Shown here piece by piece: positions 54,116 to 64,000 of a stretch of 64,000 bases of DNA. Positions within the stretch are counted from its first letter, which is position 1. Each line of letters begins with the position of its first letter. Source of the stretch: Pseudoxanthomonas kalamensis DSM 18571 (GTDB taxonomy: Bacteria; Pseudomonadota; Gammaproteobacteria; Xanthomonadales; Xanthomonadaceae); contig NZ_PDWQ01000004.1 of NCBI RefSeq assembly GCF_010211745.1, positions 186,001 to 250,000 of the forward strand, in the 5' to 3' direction. Made by a program: the position numbers and the translations under genes. The notes under the pieces were generated by a model. The model was not told the DNA's origin. It saw only the letters and a list, made by a program, of their open reading frames with translations, and made no database searches.

Positions 54116-55078
54116 TTAACAATCCCCGTCCGGGGAGATGTCGGGCCGGTTGAACAGCCGCTGCGGCGCCAGTCGGTCCTCCCCGTCCAGGCTACCCAGG
54201 CCCAGTGCCAAGCCCTCGGGGCCGAACACCGCCACCGGCCCGGGGCGCCCGGGTACCCCGGCCAACCGCTGCCCCTGACGGAAACGCAGCGCGGCCGCCT
54301 CGGTCAGCTCGACCGGCGGCAGCCCGACCAGCCCCGCCTCCAGCGGCAGCAGACAGGCGTCCAGCGACCGTTCGTCGCGAGCGGCCAGTTCGCGCAACGC
54401 CTCCAGCGTCCACATCCGCGGTTCGCGAAACGGGTCCACCCACAGCCGCCGCAGTTCCTGCACATGGGCGCCGCAGCCCAGCGCCTCGCCCAGGTCGCGG
54501 ACCAGGCTGCGCACATAGGTTCCGGAACCGCATTCCACCTGCAGCCGTAGCAGCGGCTCGCCGTCGTCCAGCAGGTCGGCAGCCGATTGCAGTTCGAAGC
54601 GGTGCACGGTCACCGGACGGGTTTCCACATCCACCGCTTCGCCGCGGCGCGCCTTGGCGTACAAGGGTTCGCCGCCGCGCTTGAGCGCCGAATAGATCGG
54701 CGGGCGCTGTTGCAGCGAGCCGGTCAGCGAGCGCAGGACCGCATCCAGCCGGCCCAGCGGGATCGGCGGCACTGGGCGTTCGCGCAACACCTGGCCTTCG
54801 GCGTCGTCGGTATCGGTGGTGACGCCCAGCCGGGCGACGGTGTCGTAGGCCTTGCGCGCGCCGAGCAGGCTGCCGGCGATCTTGGTGGCCTCGCCGAAGC
54901 ACAAAGGCAGCAACCCGGTCGCCAGCGGGTCCAGGCTGCCGGTATGCCCGCCCTTGGCCGCGCGGAACAGGTGCCGCGCCTGCTGCAGGGCCTGGTTGGA
55001 GCTGAGCCCGGACGGCTTGTCCAGCAGCAGGATGCCGTCCAGCGGGCGGAAGCGGGTCTTTTTCGGCTTCTGCGTCAT
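54116..55078 (-). CDS. truB: tRNA pseudouridine-55 synthase TruB
   Basis: 320 residues. Makes pseudouridine at position 55 of the tRNA T-loop. The motif [24 protein letters not shown] holds the catalytic Asp; [11 protein letters not shown] and [19 protein letters not shown] are the other family blocks. The C-terminal PUA-like domain is short. It follows rbfA by 67 bp. Confidence 0.97.
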   Translation of the reverse strand: MTQKPKKTRFRPLDGILLLDKPSGLSSNQALQQARHLFRAAKGGHTGSLDPLATGLLPLCFGEATKIAGSLLGARKAYDTVARLGVTTDTDDAEGQVLRERPVPPIPLGRLDAVLRSLTGSLQQRPPIYSALKRGGEPLYAKARRGEAVDVETRPVTVHRFELQSAADLLDDGEPLLRLQVECGSGTYVRSLVRDLGEALGCGAHVQELRRLWVDPFREPRMWTLEALRELAARDERSLDACLLPLEAGLVGLPPVELTEAAALRFRQGQRLAGVPGRPGPVAVFGPEGLALGLGSLDGEDRLAPQRLFNRPDISPDGDC

Positions 55079-55145
55079 CGGCGCGATTGTAGGCGCGGGA
55101 AGGCGGAAGCGCCGCTGCGGGTAGCCACGCGCCGCGGCGCGGCCG

Positions 55146-55517
55146 TCATTGCGATTCGTCGGACCCGTCGTGGTGCGGCAATTCGCTCAGCAGGCGGTCG
55201 ATGCGCTCGCCGCGGTCGACCGAGTCGTCGTAGTGGAAGTGCAGCTCCGGCACATGGCGCAGCTTGATCGCCCGCGCCAGCGCCATCCGCAGCTCGCGCG
55301 CAAGCTCCTTCAACCCCTTCACCGCCTCGGCGGAACGCTCCGGTTGCAGCGCGGTCACGTACACCTTGGCATGGGCCAGGTCGCGGGTGACCTCGACGTC
55401 GGACACGCTGACCGAAGGCAACCCGTACTCGCGCACGGCCTCGTGCACCAGCGTGCCCAGCTCGCGGCGGAGCTGGGCGGAAACGCGATCGGTGCGGTGG
55501 AAGGACTTGGAAGGCAT
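55146..55517 (-). CDS. rbfA: Ribosome-binding factor A
   Basis: 123-residue KH-fold factor for late 16S rRNA maturation and cold adaptation. It begins [20 protein letters not shown] and contains [22 protein letters not shown] and the C-terminal [22 protein letters not shown]. It follows infB, but about 100 bp of inverted repeat lie between them. Confidence 0.97.
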   Translation of the reverse strand: MPSKSFHRTDRVSAQLRRELGTLVHEAVREYGLPSVSVSDVEVTRDLAHAKVYVTALQPERSAEAVKGLKELARELRMALARAIKLRHVPELHFHYDDSVDRGERIDRLLSELPHHDGSDESQ

Positions 55518-55520
55518 GAT

Positions 55521-55612
55521 TCAGGAGCGAGTGAAGAGGGAAGAGAAACGAGTGGAAGCGGGATAGGATCGACGAAACTCGTTCCTCATTCTTCTCCACT
55601 CGTTCCCCGCTT
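55521..55612. repeat. Imperfect inverted GAACGAG-type repeat, copy C
   Basis: Fills the infB-rbfA gap. The left arm (55523-55560) with GAGCGAGTGAAGAGG and AAACGAGTGGAAGCGGG is complementary to the right arm (55577-55613) with ACTCGTTCCTCATT and CCACTCGTTCCCCGCTTC; about 29 bases align with six mismatches. Confidence 0.7.
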
Positions 55613-55614
55613 CA

Positions 55615-58224
55615 TTACAGCGTGCGCTGCACCTCGATGCGCTCGAAGCATTCGATCTGGTCGCCGGCCTTGACATCGTCGTAGGCCTTCACGCCGATAC
55701 CGCATTCGGTGCCGTTGCGCACTTCCTCGACGTTCTCCTTGAAGCGACGTAGCGATTCCAGTTCGCCTTCGAAAATTACGGTGTTGTCGCGCAACACGCG
55801 GATCGGGCGCGACTTCTTGACCACGCCTTCGACCACCATGCAGCCGGCGACCGCGCCGAACTTGGAGCTGCGGAACACGTCGCGGACCTCGGCGATACCG
55901 ATGATCTCTTCGCGGATCTCCACGCCCAGCAGGCCGGACGCCACCTGCTTCACCTGGTCGATCACGTCGTAGATGATCGAGAAGTAGCGCAGGTCCACGC
56001 CGTTGGTCTCGACGATCCGGCGCGCGGAGGCGTCCGCACGCACGTTGAAGCCGATCATCGTGGCCTTGGAGGTCACCGCCGCGTTGGCATCGGATTCGGT
56101 GATCCCGCCGACGCCGGAGCTGAGGATGTTGATGCGGATCTGCTCGTTGGACAGCGCGGTCAGCGAATGCCGCAGCGCCTCCACCGAACCCTGCACGTCG
56201 GCCTTGACGATCAGGTTGAGGACCTGCTGGCCCTCGCCCTTGCCCATCTGGGCCATGATGTCTTCCATGCGGTTGCCCGCCGCCTGCACCAGACGCGACT
56301 CGCGGCGCTTGGCGTCGCGCTGCTGGGCCACGTCCTTGGCCAGGCGCTCGTCCTCGACCACGACGAAGTCGTCGCCGGCATCCGGCACGCCGGACAGGCC
56401 GAGGATCTGCACCGGGATCGACGGACCGGCCGAATCCGGCTGATTGCCGGATTCGTCGAACAGTGCGCGCACGCGGCCGTACTGCACGCCGCAGACCAGG
56501 TAGTCGCCCTTTTCCAGCTTGCCCTGCTGCACCAGCACCGTCGCCACCGGGCCGCGGCCCTTGTCCAGCGAGGATTCGATCACCACGCCGCTGGCGCGGC
56601 CGTCGGCCACCGCCTTCAGCTCCAGCACTTCGGCCTGCAGCGAGATCGCGTCGAGCAGTTCGTCCACGCCCTGCCCGGTCTTGGCCGACAGTTCGACCAT
56701 CTGGATGTCGCCGCCGAATTCCTCGGCCACGACTTCCTGCGCCAGCAGTTCGTTCTTGACCCGCTGCGGATCGGCTTCGGACTTGTCGACCTTGTTGATC
56801 GCCACGATCAGCGGCACGCCGGCGGCGCGGCTGTGCTGGATCGCCTCGATCGTCTGCGGCATCACGCTGTCGTCGGCGGCCACCACCAGCACCACGATGT
56901 CGGTCAGCTTGGCGCCGCGGGCGCGCATGGCGGTGAACGCGGCATGTCCGGGGGTGTCGAGGAAGCTGATCACGCCCTTCGGCGTTTCCACGTGATAGGC
57001 GCCGATGTGCTGGGTGATGCCGCCGGCTTCGCCGGTGGCGACCTTGGTGCGGCGGATGTAATCCAGCAGCGACGTCTTGCCGTGGTCGACGTGGCCCATG
57101 ATGGTGACCACCGGCGGGCGCGGGAGCTTGTCGCCCTGCACTTCCTCGGCATGCGCCAGCAGCGCGTCCTCGGCGTCCTCGCTTTCGGCGCGAACGGCCC
57201 TGTGGCCCAGTTCCTCGGTGACCAGTACCGCGGTGTCGTGATCGATGCTCTGGGTAATGGTGGCCATCACCCCCATCTTGAACAGCGCCTTGACCACGTC
57301 GCCGCCCTTCAGCGCCAGCTTCTGCGCCAGATCGGCCACGGTGATGGTTTCGCCGATGGCGATCTCGCGCACCACCGGCGCGGTCGGACGCTCGAATCCG
57401 TGCGCGCCGCCACCGCCGCCACGCGACGGCTCCATTCCGCGCCTGGGCTTCGGCTTGCCGCGGGCCGCACCGCGGCGGGCGCGGTCGGCCGCGCTCAGGT
57501 GCAGCTGACCGGCGAAGCGGCTGGCGTTTTCGTCGTCCTCGATACCCGAGACCATGGCGTGCGAGCCGCGAGTCTTGTGCCGGTGTCCGGCGGAACGGTC
57601 GTCGGCGCGCGGCGGGTCCTTGCGCGGAGCGCTCTTGGGCGCATGCGCCGCGCCGCGCGGGGCACGCGGACTATCGGTGGCGTCCTCCAGCGCGGCAGCG
57701 GCGGCTTCCGCCTCGGCGGCGGCACGCTGGCGCTCGGCTTCAGCCTGCTCGGCCTCCTCACGCTCGCGCTGCTCGGCGCGCTGGCGATCCTTCTCCGCCA
57801 ACTCGCGCTGTTCTTCCAGGTTGCGCTGCTTGGATTCTTCCAGCTTGCGCAGGATTTCCTCGCGTTCGGCGCTGACGGTCTTGTCCGCAGCCGCTTCGCC
57901 GCTCTCACTGGGCTTGACGTAGGTACGCTTCTGCCGCACCTCCACGTTGACCGTGGTCTTGCTGCGACCGGCGGCCACCGTCACTTCCTGGACCTTGCGC
58001 CGGCTCAGGGTGATCTTCTTCGGCGCGGCGACCTCTTCGGCCGGCTTGCTGCCCTTCCCATGGGCACGCTTCAGGAAGCCCAGCAACTTGAGCTTCTCGG
58101 CGCTGGTCACGACCTGATCGGGATCGGCGAACTTCATGCCCGCCTCGGACAACTGCTCGAGCAGTTTCTCGACCGGCGTATTGACCAGTTCGGCAAGCTT
58201 GCGGATGGTGGTTTGCTGCGTCAT
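55615..58224 (-). CDS. infB: Translation initiation factor IF-2
   Basis: 869-residue GTPase that brings initiator tRNA to the 30S subunit. The N-terminal IF2 domain ([21 protein letters not shown]) is followed by a long charged helix rich in Glu/Arg/Ala (about 115-190) and a basic linker. The G domain has [29 protein letters not shown] and NKVDK. Domain C2 ends [21 protein letters not shown]-type sequence near the C-terminus. It is third in rimP-nusA-infB-rbfA-truB. Internal in-frame starts that would yield shorter forms were not examined. Confidence 0.98.
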   Translation of the reverse strand: MTQQTTIRKLAELVNTPVEKLLEQLSEAGMKFADPDQVVTSAEKLKLLGFLKRAHGKGSKPAEEVAAPKKITLSRRKVQEVTVAAGRSKTTVNVEVRQKRTYVKPSESGEAAADKTVSAEREEILRKLEESKQRNLEEQRELAEKDRQRAEQREREEAEQAEAERQRAAAEAEAAAAALEDATDSPRAPRGAAHAPKSAPRKDPPRADDRSAGHRHKTRGSHAMVSGIEDDENASRFAGQLHLSAADRARRGAARGKPKPRRGMEPSRGGGGGAHGFERPTAPVVREIAIGETITVADLAQKLALKGGDVVKALFKMGVMATITQSIDHDTAVLVTEELGHRAVRAESEDAEDALLAHAEEVQGDKLPRPPVVTIMGHVDHGKTSLLDYIRRTKVATGEAGGITQHIGAYHVETPKGVISFLDTPGHAAFTAMRARGAKLTDIVVLVVAADDSVMPQTIEAIQHSRAAGVPLIVAINKVDKSEADPQRVKNELLAQEVVAEEFGGDIQMVELSAKTGQGVDELLDAISLQAEVLELKAVADGRASGVVIESSLDKGRGPVATVLVQQGKLEKGDYLVCGVQYGRVRALFDESGNQPDSAGPSIPVQILGLSGVPDAGDDFVVVEDERLAKDVAQQRDAKRRESRLVQAAGNRMEDIMAQMGKGEGQQVLNLIVKADVQGSVEALRHSLTALSNEQIRINILSSGVGGITESDANAAVTSKATMIGFNVRADASARRIVETNGVDLRYFSIIYDVIDQVKQVASGLLGVEIREEIIGIAEVRDVFRSSKFGAVAGCMVVEGVVKKSRPIRVLRDNTVIFEGELESLRRFKENVEEVRNGTECGIGVKAYDDVKAGDQIECFERIEVQRTL

Positions 58225-58318
58225 TCGAATCCTGCGTTTTGCGTTCTGCCCTCCGCATCAACCCGGAGGGGGTGTCGATTTTAGCCCTGTTGGCAAACGG
58301 GCCGCGTTCATGTCCGGC

Positions 58319-59830
58319 TCATTCGCCGCGCTCCAGACGGGCGATCTCCTCGGCGCGGGCCGCCAGGATCAGTGCCGCGGCGCGCTCGTCGTCCAGGCCC
58401 TCGATGCCGAACTCGACCACCTCGTCAGCGGCCAGGTCGGACAGGTCCTCGCTGGTGCGCACGCCGTGCGCGGCCAGGGCGAAGGCGGTGTCCTCGTCCA
58501 TGCCTTCCAGCGCCAGCAGGTCCTCGGTCGGCTGGTTCTCGTCCAGCTCTTCCTCCTCGGCCAGCGCTTCGTTGAGCAGGGCGTCGCGGGCGCGGGCGCG
58601 CAGTTCCTCGACGATGTCCTCGTCGAAGCCCTCCACCGCCAGCAGCTCGCCGACCGGCACGTAGGCGATTTCCTCGACCGTGCTGAAGCCCTCGCTGACC
58701 AGGATGGCGGCGATTTCCTCGTCGACTTCCAGCTTGGCCATGAACAGTTCGCGCGCGGCGGCCTGCTCGGCCTCGCTCTTGGCCTGCACTTGGTCGGCGG
58801 TCATCACGTTGAGTTGCCAGCCGGTCAGGCGGCTGGCCAGGCGCACGTTCTGCCCGCCCTTGCCGATCGCCTGGGCCAGGCGGTCTTCGGCGACGGCCAG
58901 GTCCATCGAATGCTTTTCCTCGTCGACGATGATCGACTGCACCTCGGCCGGCGCCATCGCGTTGATGACGAAGTTGGCCGGGTTGTCGTTCCACAGCACG
59001 ATATCCACGCGCTCGCCGTTGAGCTCGTTCGACACCGCCTGCACGCGCGAACCGCGCATGCCGATGCAGGCGCCGATCGGGTCGGTGCGGGTGTCGTGGG
59101 CGAGCACGGCGATCTTGGCGCGGTCGCCGGGGTCACGCGCGCAGGCCTTGATTTCGACCAGCCCTTGGCCGACTTCCGGCACTTCCAGCTTGAACAGCTC
59201 GATCATGAATTCCGGCGCGGCGCGGCTGATGAACAACTGCGGGCCGCGCGGCTCGGAACGCACGTCGAACAGGTAGCCGCGAACGCGGTCGCCGGTGCGC
59301 AGCATGTCGCGCGGAATGCCCTTGTCCTTGGGAATGAAGGCCTCGGCGTTGCCGCCCAGGTCGACGTAGATGTTGCCGCGCTCGGCGCGCTTGACCACGC
59401 CGGTGACCAGTTCGCCGACGCGATCCTTCCACGCATCGACGACCTGCTGGCGCTCGGCCTCGCGCACGCGCTGGACGATGACCTGCTTGGCGGCCTGGGC
59501 GGCGATGCGGCCGAATTCGGCGTTCTCGATCTGCTCCTCGATGTAGTCACCGACCTCGACGCCTTCGGCTTCGTCCACCGCATCCATCAGCCGCAGCTGG
59601 CGGTCCGGCGACTCCATCACCACGTCGTCGGCCACCACCTCCCAGCGACGGAAGGTTTCGTAGGTGCCGTCCTTCTGGTCGATGCTGACCCGAGTCAGCA
59701 CGTCCTCGTCGGGGTAGCGCTTCTTCGCCGCCGAAGCCAGCGCAGCCTCGATCGCGTCGAAAATCACTTCGCGCGGCACGCCCTTCTCGTTGGCCACCGC
59801 ATCGACTACCAGCAACAGTTCCTTACTCAT
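58319..59830 (-). CDS. nusA: Transcription termination/antitermination factor NusA
   Basis: 503 residues. The N-terminal RNA-polymerase-binding domain begins SKELLLVVDAVANEKGV; an S1 domain includes GNIYVDLGGNAEAFIP; KH1 and KH2 have ACIGMRGSRVQAVSNELNGE and AIGKGGQNVRLASRLTGW. Two acidic C-terminal repeats (about 370-500), with FSTVEEIAYVPVGELLAVEG and LLALEGMDEDTAFALAAHG, match the AR1/AR2 form of gammaproteobacteria. It follows rimP by about 140 bp. Confidence 0.98.
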   Translation of the reverse strand: MSKELLLVVDAVANEKGVPREVIFDAIEAALASAAKKRYPDEDVLTRVSIDQKDGTYETFRRWEVVADDVVMESPDRQLRLMDAVDEAEGVEVGDYIEEQIENAEFGRIAAQAAKQVIVQRVREAERQQVVDAWKDRVGELVTGVVKRAERGNIYVDLGGNAEAFIPKDKGIPRDMLRTGDRVRGYLFDVRSEPRGPQLFISRAAPEFMIELFKLEVPEVGQGLVEIKACARDPGDRAKIAVLAHDTRTDPIGACIGMRGSRVQAVSNELNGERVDIVLWNDNPANFVINAMAPAEVQSIIVDEEKHSMDLAVAEDRLAQAIGKGGQNVRLASRLTGWQLNVMTADQVQAKSEAEQAAARELFMAKLEVDEEIAAILVSEGFSTVEEIAYVPVGELLAVEGFDEDIVEELRARARDALLNEALAEEEELDENQPTEDLLALEGMDEDTAFALAAHGVRTSEDLSDLAADEVVEFGIEGLDDERAAALILAARAEEIARLERGE

Positions 59831-59969
59831 CTCTTAAGCTCTCTGGAAACTCGCGAATCTCGCACCGGATGCGCCGGACCACCGCGCATCCCCCGCCACG
59901 GCGCGGAAACCGCGCCACGTCGCCCCTCCGGACCGAAGAGGCCTTCTTGTCTCTGACTCCGATACCCCG

Positions 59970-60542
59970 TTACCGCGCCACCTTGGTCGGACCGGCCGCT
60001 GCCGCTTTCCGCGACGGCTTGCCGGTCCCCGCCTTCTTCTTCGGCTGCGGCGCCATGCCCAGCGCCACCCAGTCCGGCACCAGCCGGGCCTTGTCGATGT
60101 TGTCGTGCGCGACCGCCACTTCATCGCCCGATTCCAGCGCGAACACGATCCGATCGCCATCGATGCGGACGACCGTTCCCTGCAGGCGCCGGCGACCATC
60201 CTGCGGCAGCTTCAGCATCGCCTTGACGGTTTCGCCGCGGAAACGGGCGAACTGCGCCGGCGCGAACAGCGGCCGGTCCACGCCGGGCGAAGACACTTCC
60301 AGCGTGTAGTTACCGCTGATCGGGTCTTCCACGTCCAGCTGCGCCGACACTTCGCGGCTGACCGCCTCGCAATCGTCGATGTTGACGGTGCGGGCGTCGC
60401 GCTCGGCTTCGGCCACGTCGATGTACAGGCGCAAGGTGGCGCCGCCCGGCGCGGGCAGGTATTCCGCCCCCAGCAGCTCCAGCCCGAGGGCCTGCACCGT
60501 CGGGGCCAGCAGATTCGCGATGTGGCTTGCCTTCTCGCTCAT
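59970..60542 (-). CDS. rimP: Ribosome maturation factor RimP
   Basis: 190-residue 30S assembly factor. The start at ATG 60542 gives [20 protein letters not shown]. Conserved blocks: [41 protein letters not shown] and [15 protein letters not shown]. The C-terminus ends in a Lys/Ala/Pro-rich tail. It follows initiator tRNA across a terminator, the metY-rimP-nusA-infB order of E. coli. Confidence 0.96.
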   Translation of the reverse strand: MSEKASHIANLLAPTVQALGLELLGAEYLPAPGGATLRLYIDVAEAERDARTVNIDDCEAVSREVSAQLDVEDPISGNYTLEVSSPGVDRPLFAPAQFARFRGETVKAMLKLPQDGRRRLQGTVVRIDGDRIVFALESGDEVAVAHDNIDKARLVPDWVALGMAPQPKKKAGTGKPSRKAAAAGPTKVAR

Positions 60543-60560
60543 GCAACCGAAACACCTGAA

Positions 60561-60605
60561 GAAAAACGCCTTCCGGAAAAGGCAAGGGGCCCAATGGGCC
60601 CCTTG
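60561..60605 (-). terminator. Tandem hairpin terminator between tRNA-fMet and rimP
   Basis: Minus strand: first stem CAAGGGGCCC-ATT-GGGCCCCTTG (60605-60583), then GCCTT-TTCCGG-AAGGC (60583-60568) followed by GTTTTT. It lies just before rimP, so it should end most tRNA transcripts and let a fraction read into rimP. Confidence 0.75.
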
Positions 60606-60702
60606 TCCGATGACGCTGGATGCGAACGGCGCCAGCAGCATGCGCCTTTCGCGAGCCCGAGTCCCGATCGGTAGTGCCAGGGCACGACCGGGACCGGAAA
60701 CT

Positions 60703-60779
60703 TGGTAGCGGGGGCAGGATTTGAACCTGCGACCTTCGGGTTATGAGCCCGACGAGCTGCCAGACTGCTCCACCCCGCA
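60703..60779 (-). tRNA. Initiator tRNA-fMet (anticodon CAT)
   Basis: 77 nt. Initiator hallmarks are present: anticodon stem with three G-C pairs (GGGCTCATAACCC) and an unpaired first acceptor position. The 5' end is U1-GCGGGG and the 3' end CCCCGC-U72-A-CCA, so 1-72 is a U-U mismatch where E. coli has C-A. Position upstream of rimP matches metY. Confidence 0.95.
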
Positions 60780-60790
60780 GCAGAAGCGGA

Positions 60791-60819
60791 ATTATGCGGA
60801 ACCGGCCGGATTGTTGCAA
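60791..60819 (-). promoter_or_regulatory. Predicted promoter of tRNA-fMet
   Basis: Minus strand: -35 TTGCAA (60814-60819), 17-bp spacer, -10 CATAAT (60791-60796), 11 bp before the tRNA 5' end. Confidence 0.6.
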
Positions 60820-60850
60820 GTGCGCTGCACCCGGGCGGTGCAGCCGGCGG

Positions 60851-62296
60851 TCATGCGAAGGCGCGCTGGCACCAGGCCAGGATCGGGCTCCAGGCCACGC
60901 CCAGGGCCAGCAGGGCCAGCGCATTGACCCCGAACACCACCGGCAACACGCGCCCGCTGCGCGGCGGATGGACCTCGCCTTCCGGCTCGTCGAAATACAT
61001 CACCTTGACCACGCGCAGGTAGTAGAAGGCGCCGATCACTGCGCAGATCACCGCCAGGATCACCAGCCACAGCAGGTCGCCGCCCAGCGCGGCGCGCAGC
61101 ACCACCAGCTTGGCCCAGAAGCCGAGGAACGGCGGCACGCCGGCCAGCGATGCCATCACGCACAGCACCAGCCCGGCCTGCCACGGATTGCGCGCGTTCA
61201 GGCCCTTGAAGTCGTCGATCTGATCGGCTTCGAACCCCTGCCGCGACAGCACGATGATGGCGCCGAACGCGGCCGCCGACATCAGTGCATAGGACAGCGC
61301 GTAGAACAGCGCCGCCGCGTATCCGGTCGGGGTGCCGCCGGCCAAACCAAGCAGCAGGAAGCCGATGTGCGACACGGTCGAATACGCCAGCATGCGCTTC
61401 AGGTTGCTTTGCATCAGCGCGACCAGGTTGCCGATCACCAGCGAAGCGGCGGCCAGGCCGGCCAGCAGCAGATGCCACTGTTCAGCCAACGGCCCCACCC
61501 CGCTTTCCAGCAGACGATAGGCCATGCCGAAGGCGGCGATCTTCGGTGCCGCGCTGATGAACAACGTCACCGGCGTCGGCGCGCCTTGGTAAACGTCCGG
61601 CAGCCACATGTGGAACGGCGCCGCGCCCAGCTTGAAGGCGGTACCGGCCACCATGAACACCACCCCGGTCAGCAGCATCGTGCGGTCCGGCGCCGCATCC
61701 ACCGCCGTGTGGATCGCCGACAATTCCAGTGTTCCGGTCGCGCCATAGACCAGCGACATGCCATACAGCAGCAAGCCGGAGGCGATCGAACCTAGCACGA
61801 TGTACTTCATCGCTGCCTCGGTGGACAGCGGGTCGTCGCGGTTCAGCGCCACCAGCGCGTAAGAGCACAGCGCCAGCAGTTCCAGGCCCAGATAGACCAT
61901 CACCAGACTGCCGGCCGAAACCAGCATCATCATGCCCAGGGTGGCGAACAGCACCAGCACCGGCACCTCGCCAACATACAGCTTGCGCTCGCGTAGCCAG
62001 GTCCACGCATACACCAGCGACAGCCCGCTGAAGAACACGGTGGCCATCTTGGCCACTTCGGCCATGCCGTCGCGCACGAACATGCCGTGGAATACCGTGC
62101 CCTGCCCGCCCGCGCCGCAGGCCAGCATGACCAGGACCACGGCCAGCAGCAGCAGCGACAGTGCATGGGTCACGACCCGGCGCGAAGCATCGAGGAACAC
62201 ATCGACGATCAGCAGAGCGAACGCGCCCGCAGTCAGGACCAGCTCCGGTAGCAGGGGCATCAGGTCAACCGTGGTGGGCAGGGCTGGTGTAGTCAT
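60851..62296 (-). CDS. nuoN: NADH-quinone oxidoreductase subunit N
   Basis: 481-residue antiporter-like membrane subunit of complex I, about 14 transmembrane helices. Conserved: LGLELLALCSYALVALNRDD with the key Glu, AFKLGAAPFHMWLPDVYQGAPTPVT with Lys in helix 7, and LMQSNLKRMLAYSTVSHIGFLLLG. It is the last gene of the nuo operon, 9 bp behind nuoM. Confidence 0.97.
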   Translation of the reverse strand: MTTPALPTTVDLMPLLPELVLTAGAFALLIVDVFLDASRRVVTHALSLLLLAVVLVMLACGAGGQGTVFHGMFVRDGMAEVAKMATVFFSGLSLVYAWTWLRERKLYVGEVPVLVLFATLGMMMLVSAGSLVMVYLGLELLALCSYALVALNRDDPLSTEAAMKYIVLGSIASGLLLYGMSLVYGATGTLELSAIHTAVDAAPDRTMLLTGVVFMVAGTAFKLGAAPFHMWLPDVYQGAPTPVTLFISAAPKIAAFGMAYRLLESGVGPLAEQWHLLLAGLAAASLVIGNLVALMQSNLKRMLAYSTVSHIGFLLLGLAGGTPTGYAAALFYALSYALMSAAAFGAIIVLSRQGFEADQIDDFKGLNARNPWQAGLVLCVMASLAGVPPFLGFWAKLVVLRAALGGDLLWLVILAVICAVIGAFYYLRVVKVMYFDEPEGEVHPPRSGRVLPVVFGVNALALLALGVAWSPILAWCQRAFA

Positions 62297-62305
62297 CTGG
62301 ATTCC

Positions 62306-63811
62306 TTACAGCTTGCTGCCGGCAATCTGCATTGCCAGTTGCGCGATCGACGGCTCCATCAGGTCGGTCAGCGGCTTGGGATAAATACCCAGCGCCAGCA
62401 CGCCCAGCGCGAACACGCCCAGCACCAGCGCTTCGCGCCCGTTGATGTCCTTGAGTTCGGCGACGTGGCTGTTGGCGACCTCGCCGTACAGCACGCGCTT
62501 GACCAGCCACAGGGTGTAGCCGGCGCCGATGATCAGGGTCAGCGCCGCGACCAGCGCGATGAACGGGTGCGCCTGGAAGGCGGCCAGGATCACCATGAAT
62601 TCGCCGACGAAGCCGCTGGTGCCCGGCAGGCCGGAATTGGCCATGCCGAAGAACACGAACAGCACCGCGAACCAGGGCATCACGTTGGCCACGCCGCCGT
62701 AGTCGCGGATCATGCGGGTATGCATGCGGTCGTACAGCACGCCGACGCAGGAGAACATCGCGCCGGACACGAAGCCGTGCGAGATCATCTGCACCATGCT
62801 GCCCTGCAGGGCCAGGCGCGCGCCGTCCAGGTTGTTGCCGTCGCGCAGCAGGCCGAAGGCGATGAACACGCCCAGGGTCACGAAGCCCATGTGCGAAACC
62901 GACGAGTACGCGATCAGCTTCTTCATGTCGTCCTGCACCAGCGCGACCAGGCCGACATAGACCACCGCGATCAGCGACAGCACGATCACCAGCATCGCCC
63001 ACTCGTGCCCGGCGTCGGGGACGATCGGCAGGCTGAAGCGCAGGAAGCCGTAGCCGCCGATCTTCAGCATGATCGCTGCCAGGATCACCGAACCGGCGGT
63101 CGGCGCCTCAACGTGCGCGTCGGGCAACCAGGTATGCACCGGGAACATCGGCACCTTGACCGCGAACGCGACCAGGAAGGCGAAGAACAGCCAGGTCTGC
63201 TCCTTGGCGTTCAGCGGCATCGCGTACAGGTCGGCGAACTGGAAGCTGCCGCCCTTGACGTACAGGTAGATCAGCCCGACCAGCATCAGCACCGAGCCGA
63301 GGAAGGTGTACAGGAAGAACTTGACCGAGGCGTAGATGCGCCGCGGACCACCCCAGACGCCGATGATCAGGAACATCGGGATTAGCATCGCCTCGAAGAA
63401 CACGTAGAACAGCATGGCGTCGGTGGCGCTGAACACGCCCACCATCATGCCCTCGAGGATCAGGAACGCGGCCACGTACTGATTGACCCGCTTCTGGATC
63501 ACCTCCCAGGCACCGATCAAGGCCAGCACCGTGGTCAGCGTGGTCAGCACTATCAGCGCCACCGAGATGCCGTCGGCGCCGAGCGCGTACCAGATGTCGA
63601 AGGCCGGAATCCAAGCCCGCTTCTCGACGAACTGCATCGACGGATCGGCCATGTCCATGCCGAACAGGCCCAGGCTGACCACGAAGGTCAGCAGCGCCAC
63701 CCCCAGCGCGGTCCAGCGCGCCACCGAGGCACGCTGCCCCAGGGCGAGCACGATGACGCCACCCAGGATGGGCAGCCAGATAAGGATGCTGAGCAGTGGC
63801 CAGTTCGACAC
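62306..63811 (-). CDS. nuoM: NADH-quinone oxidoreductase subunit M
   Basis: 501-residue antiporter-like membrane subunit of complex I with a GTG start. The proton-channel helices include FFEAMLIPMFLIIGVWGG (key Glu), AVKVPMFPVHTWLPDAHVEAPT (Lys and His), and DDMKKLIAYSSVSHMGFVTLG. It sits 19 bp behind nuoL and 9 bp before nuoN. Confidence 0.97.
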   Translation of the reverse strand: MSNWPLLSILIWLPILGGVIVLALGQRASVARWTALGVALLTFVVSLGLFGMDMADPSMQFVEKRAWIPAFDIWYALGADGISVALIVLTTLTTVLALIGAWEVIQKRVNQYVAAFLILEGMMVGVFSATDAMLFYVFFEAMLIPMFLIIGVWGGPRRIYASVKFFLYTFLGSVLMLVGLIYLYVKGGSFQFADLYAMPLNAKEQTWLFFAFLVAFAVKVPMFPVHTWLPDAHVEAPTAGSVILAAIMLKIGGYGFLRFSLPIVPDAGHEWAMLVIVLSLIAVVYVGLVALVQDDMKKLIAYSSVSHMGFVTLGVFIAFGLLRDGNNLDGARLALQGSMVQMISHGFVSGAMFSCVGVLYDRMHTRMIRDYGGVANVMPWFAVLFVFFGMANSGLPGTSGFVGEFMVILAAFQAHPFIALVAALTLIIGAGYTLWLVKRVLYGEVANSHVAELKDINGREALVLGVFALGVLALGIYPKPLTDLMEPSIAQLAMQIAGSKL

Positions 63812-63830
63812 GAGTACTTTTCCGCCCGAT

Positions 63831-64000
63831 TCAGCGCCAGAACTTGATGAGCGCGGCCAGCAGCACGATCAGGCCGAGAATCATCGCGAAGGCATAGTGA
63901 TAGAGGTAACCGGATTGACTGCGACGCAGCAGGGCGGCCGCCAGGCCGACCACACGCGCGCTGCCGTTGACGAACACGCCGTCGATCAACTTGCTGTCGA
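63831..64000 (-). CDS. nuoL: NADH-quinone oxidoreductase subunit L (C-terminal end)
   Basis: The last 55 codons of nuoL; the gene continues past the right edge. The visible part has DSKLIDGVFVNGSARVVG, the end of the lateral amphipathic helix region, and a final transmembrane helix FAMILGLIVLLAALIKFW ending at TGA 63831. Order nuoL-nuoM-nuoN is standard. Confidence 0.92.
   Translation of the reverse strand, partial: DSKLIDGVFVNGSARVVGLAAALLRRSQSGYLYHYAFAMILGLIVLLAALIKFWR

Overview
The window is a high-GC (about two-thirds G+C) gammaproteobacterial chromosome segment, best matched to the Xanthomonadaceae/Lysobacteraceae (Xanthomonas, Lysobacter, Luteimonas and relatives). The evidence is gene order: fur facing bamE (omlA), rpoE-rseA-mucD, a fab cluster ending in pabB-mltG-tmk-holB-pilZ, Kdo kinase (kdkA) beside a family 9 glycosyltransferase, and a tmRNA tag ending in ALAA. 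The genus cannot be fixed from the sequence alone.

Layout. 1-5050: fur (cut by the left edge), bamE, rnfH, ratA, smpB, then an 809-residue protein fusing an alpha/beta hydrolase to a subtilisin-like protease, then the tmRNA gene ssrA. 5083-8743: dnaB, a secreted six-cysteine protein, and the rpsF-rpsR-rplI operon. 8805-18545: a receiver-Hpt protein, then recO, era, rnc, a DUF4845 protein, lepB, lepA and the envelope-stress unit rpoE-rseA-mucD, all read leftward. 18777-21077: a beta-oxidation enzyme and a 57-residue membrane protein. 21102-31102: a leftward fatty-acid-synthesis unit, yceD-rpmF-fabH-fabD-fabG-acpP-fabF-pabB-mltG-tmk-holB-pilZ, without plsX. 31204-38075: maf, a GT39 membrane glycosyltransferase, and a moxR-DUF58-transglutaminase-slp run. 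38136-41916: hinT, an integron-cassette-like insertion of low GC, then recR, ebfC and dnaX. 42102-46322: tRNA-Ser, a three-gene ABC exporter of foreign look, and the 4.5S RNA gene. 46414-51194: envelope genes (metallo-hydrolase, kdkA, heptosyltransferase-like GT9, fatty acid desaturase, DUF6165) and a secreted Ser/Thr-rich protein. 51260-60819: tRNA-Ser(CGA), and the translation/RNA cluster initiator tRNA-rimP-nusA-infB-rbfA-truB-rpsO-pnp. 60851-64000: nuoN, nuoM and the end of nuoL.

Most of the window is conserved core machinery: translation, RNA decay, replication-clamp loading, fatty acid synthesis, envelope stress and complex I. The accessory signals are the hydrolase-subtilase fusion between smpB and ssrA; two small genes separated by a convincing attC site inserted directly behind recR with no integrase in view; an ABC exporter that splits the tRNA-Ser/ffs/dnaX neighbourhood; and a family of imperfect inverted GAACGAG-type repeats lying in the gaps of three operons (rpsR-rplI, recO-era, rbfA-infB). 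No CRISPR array, insertion sequence or prophage was found.
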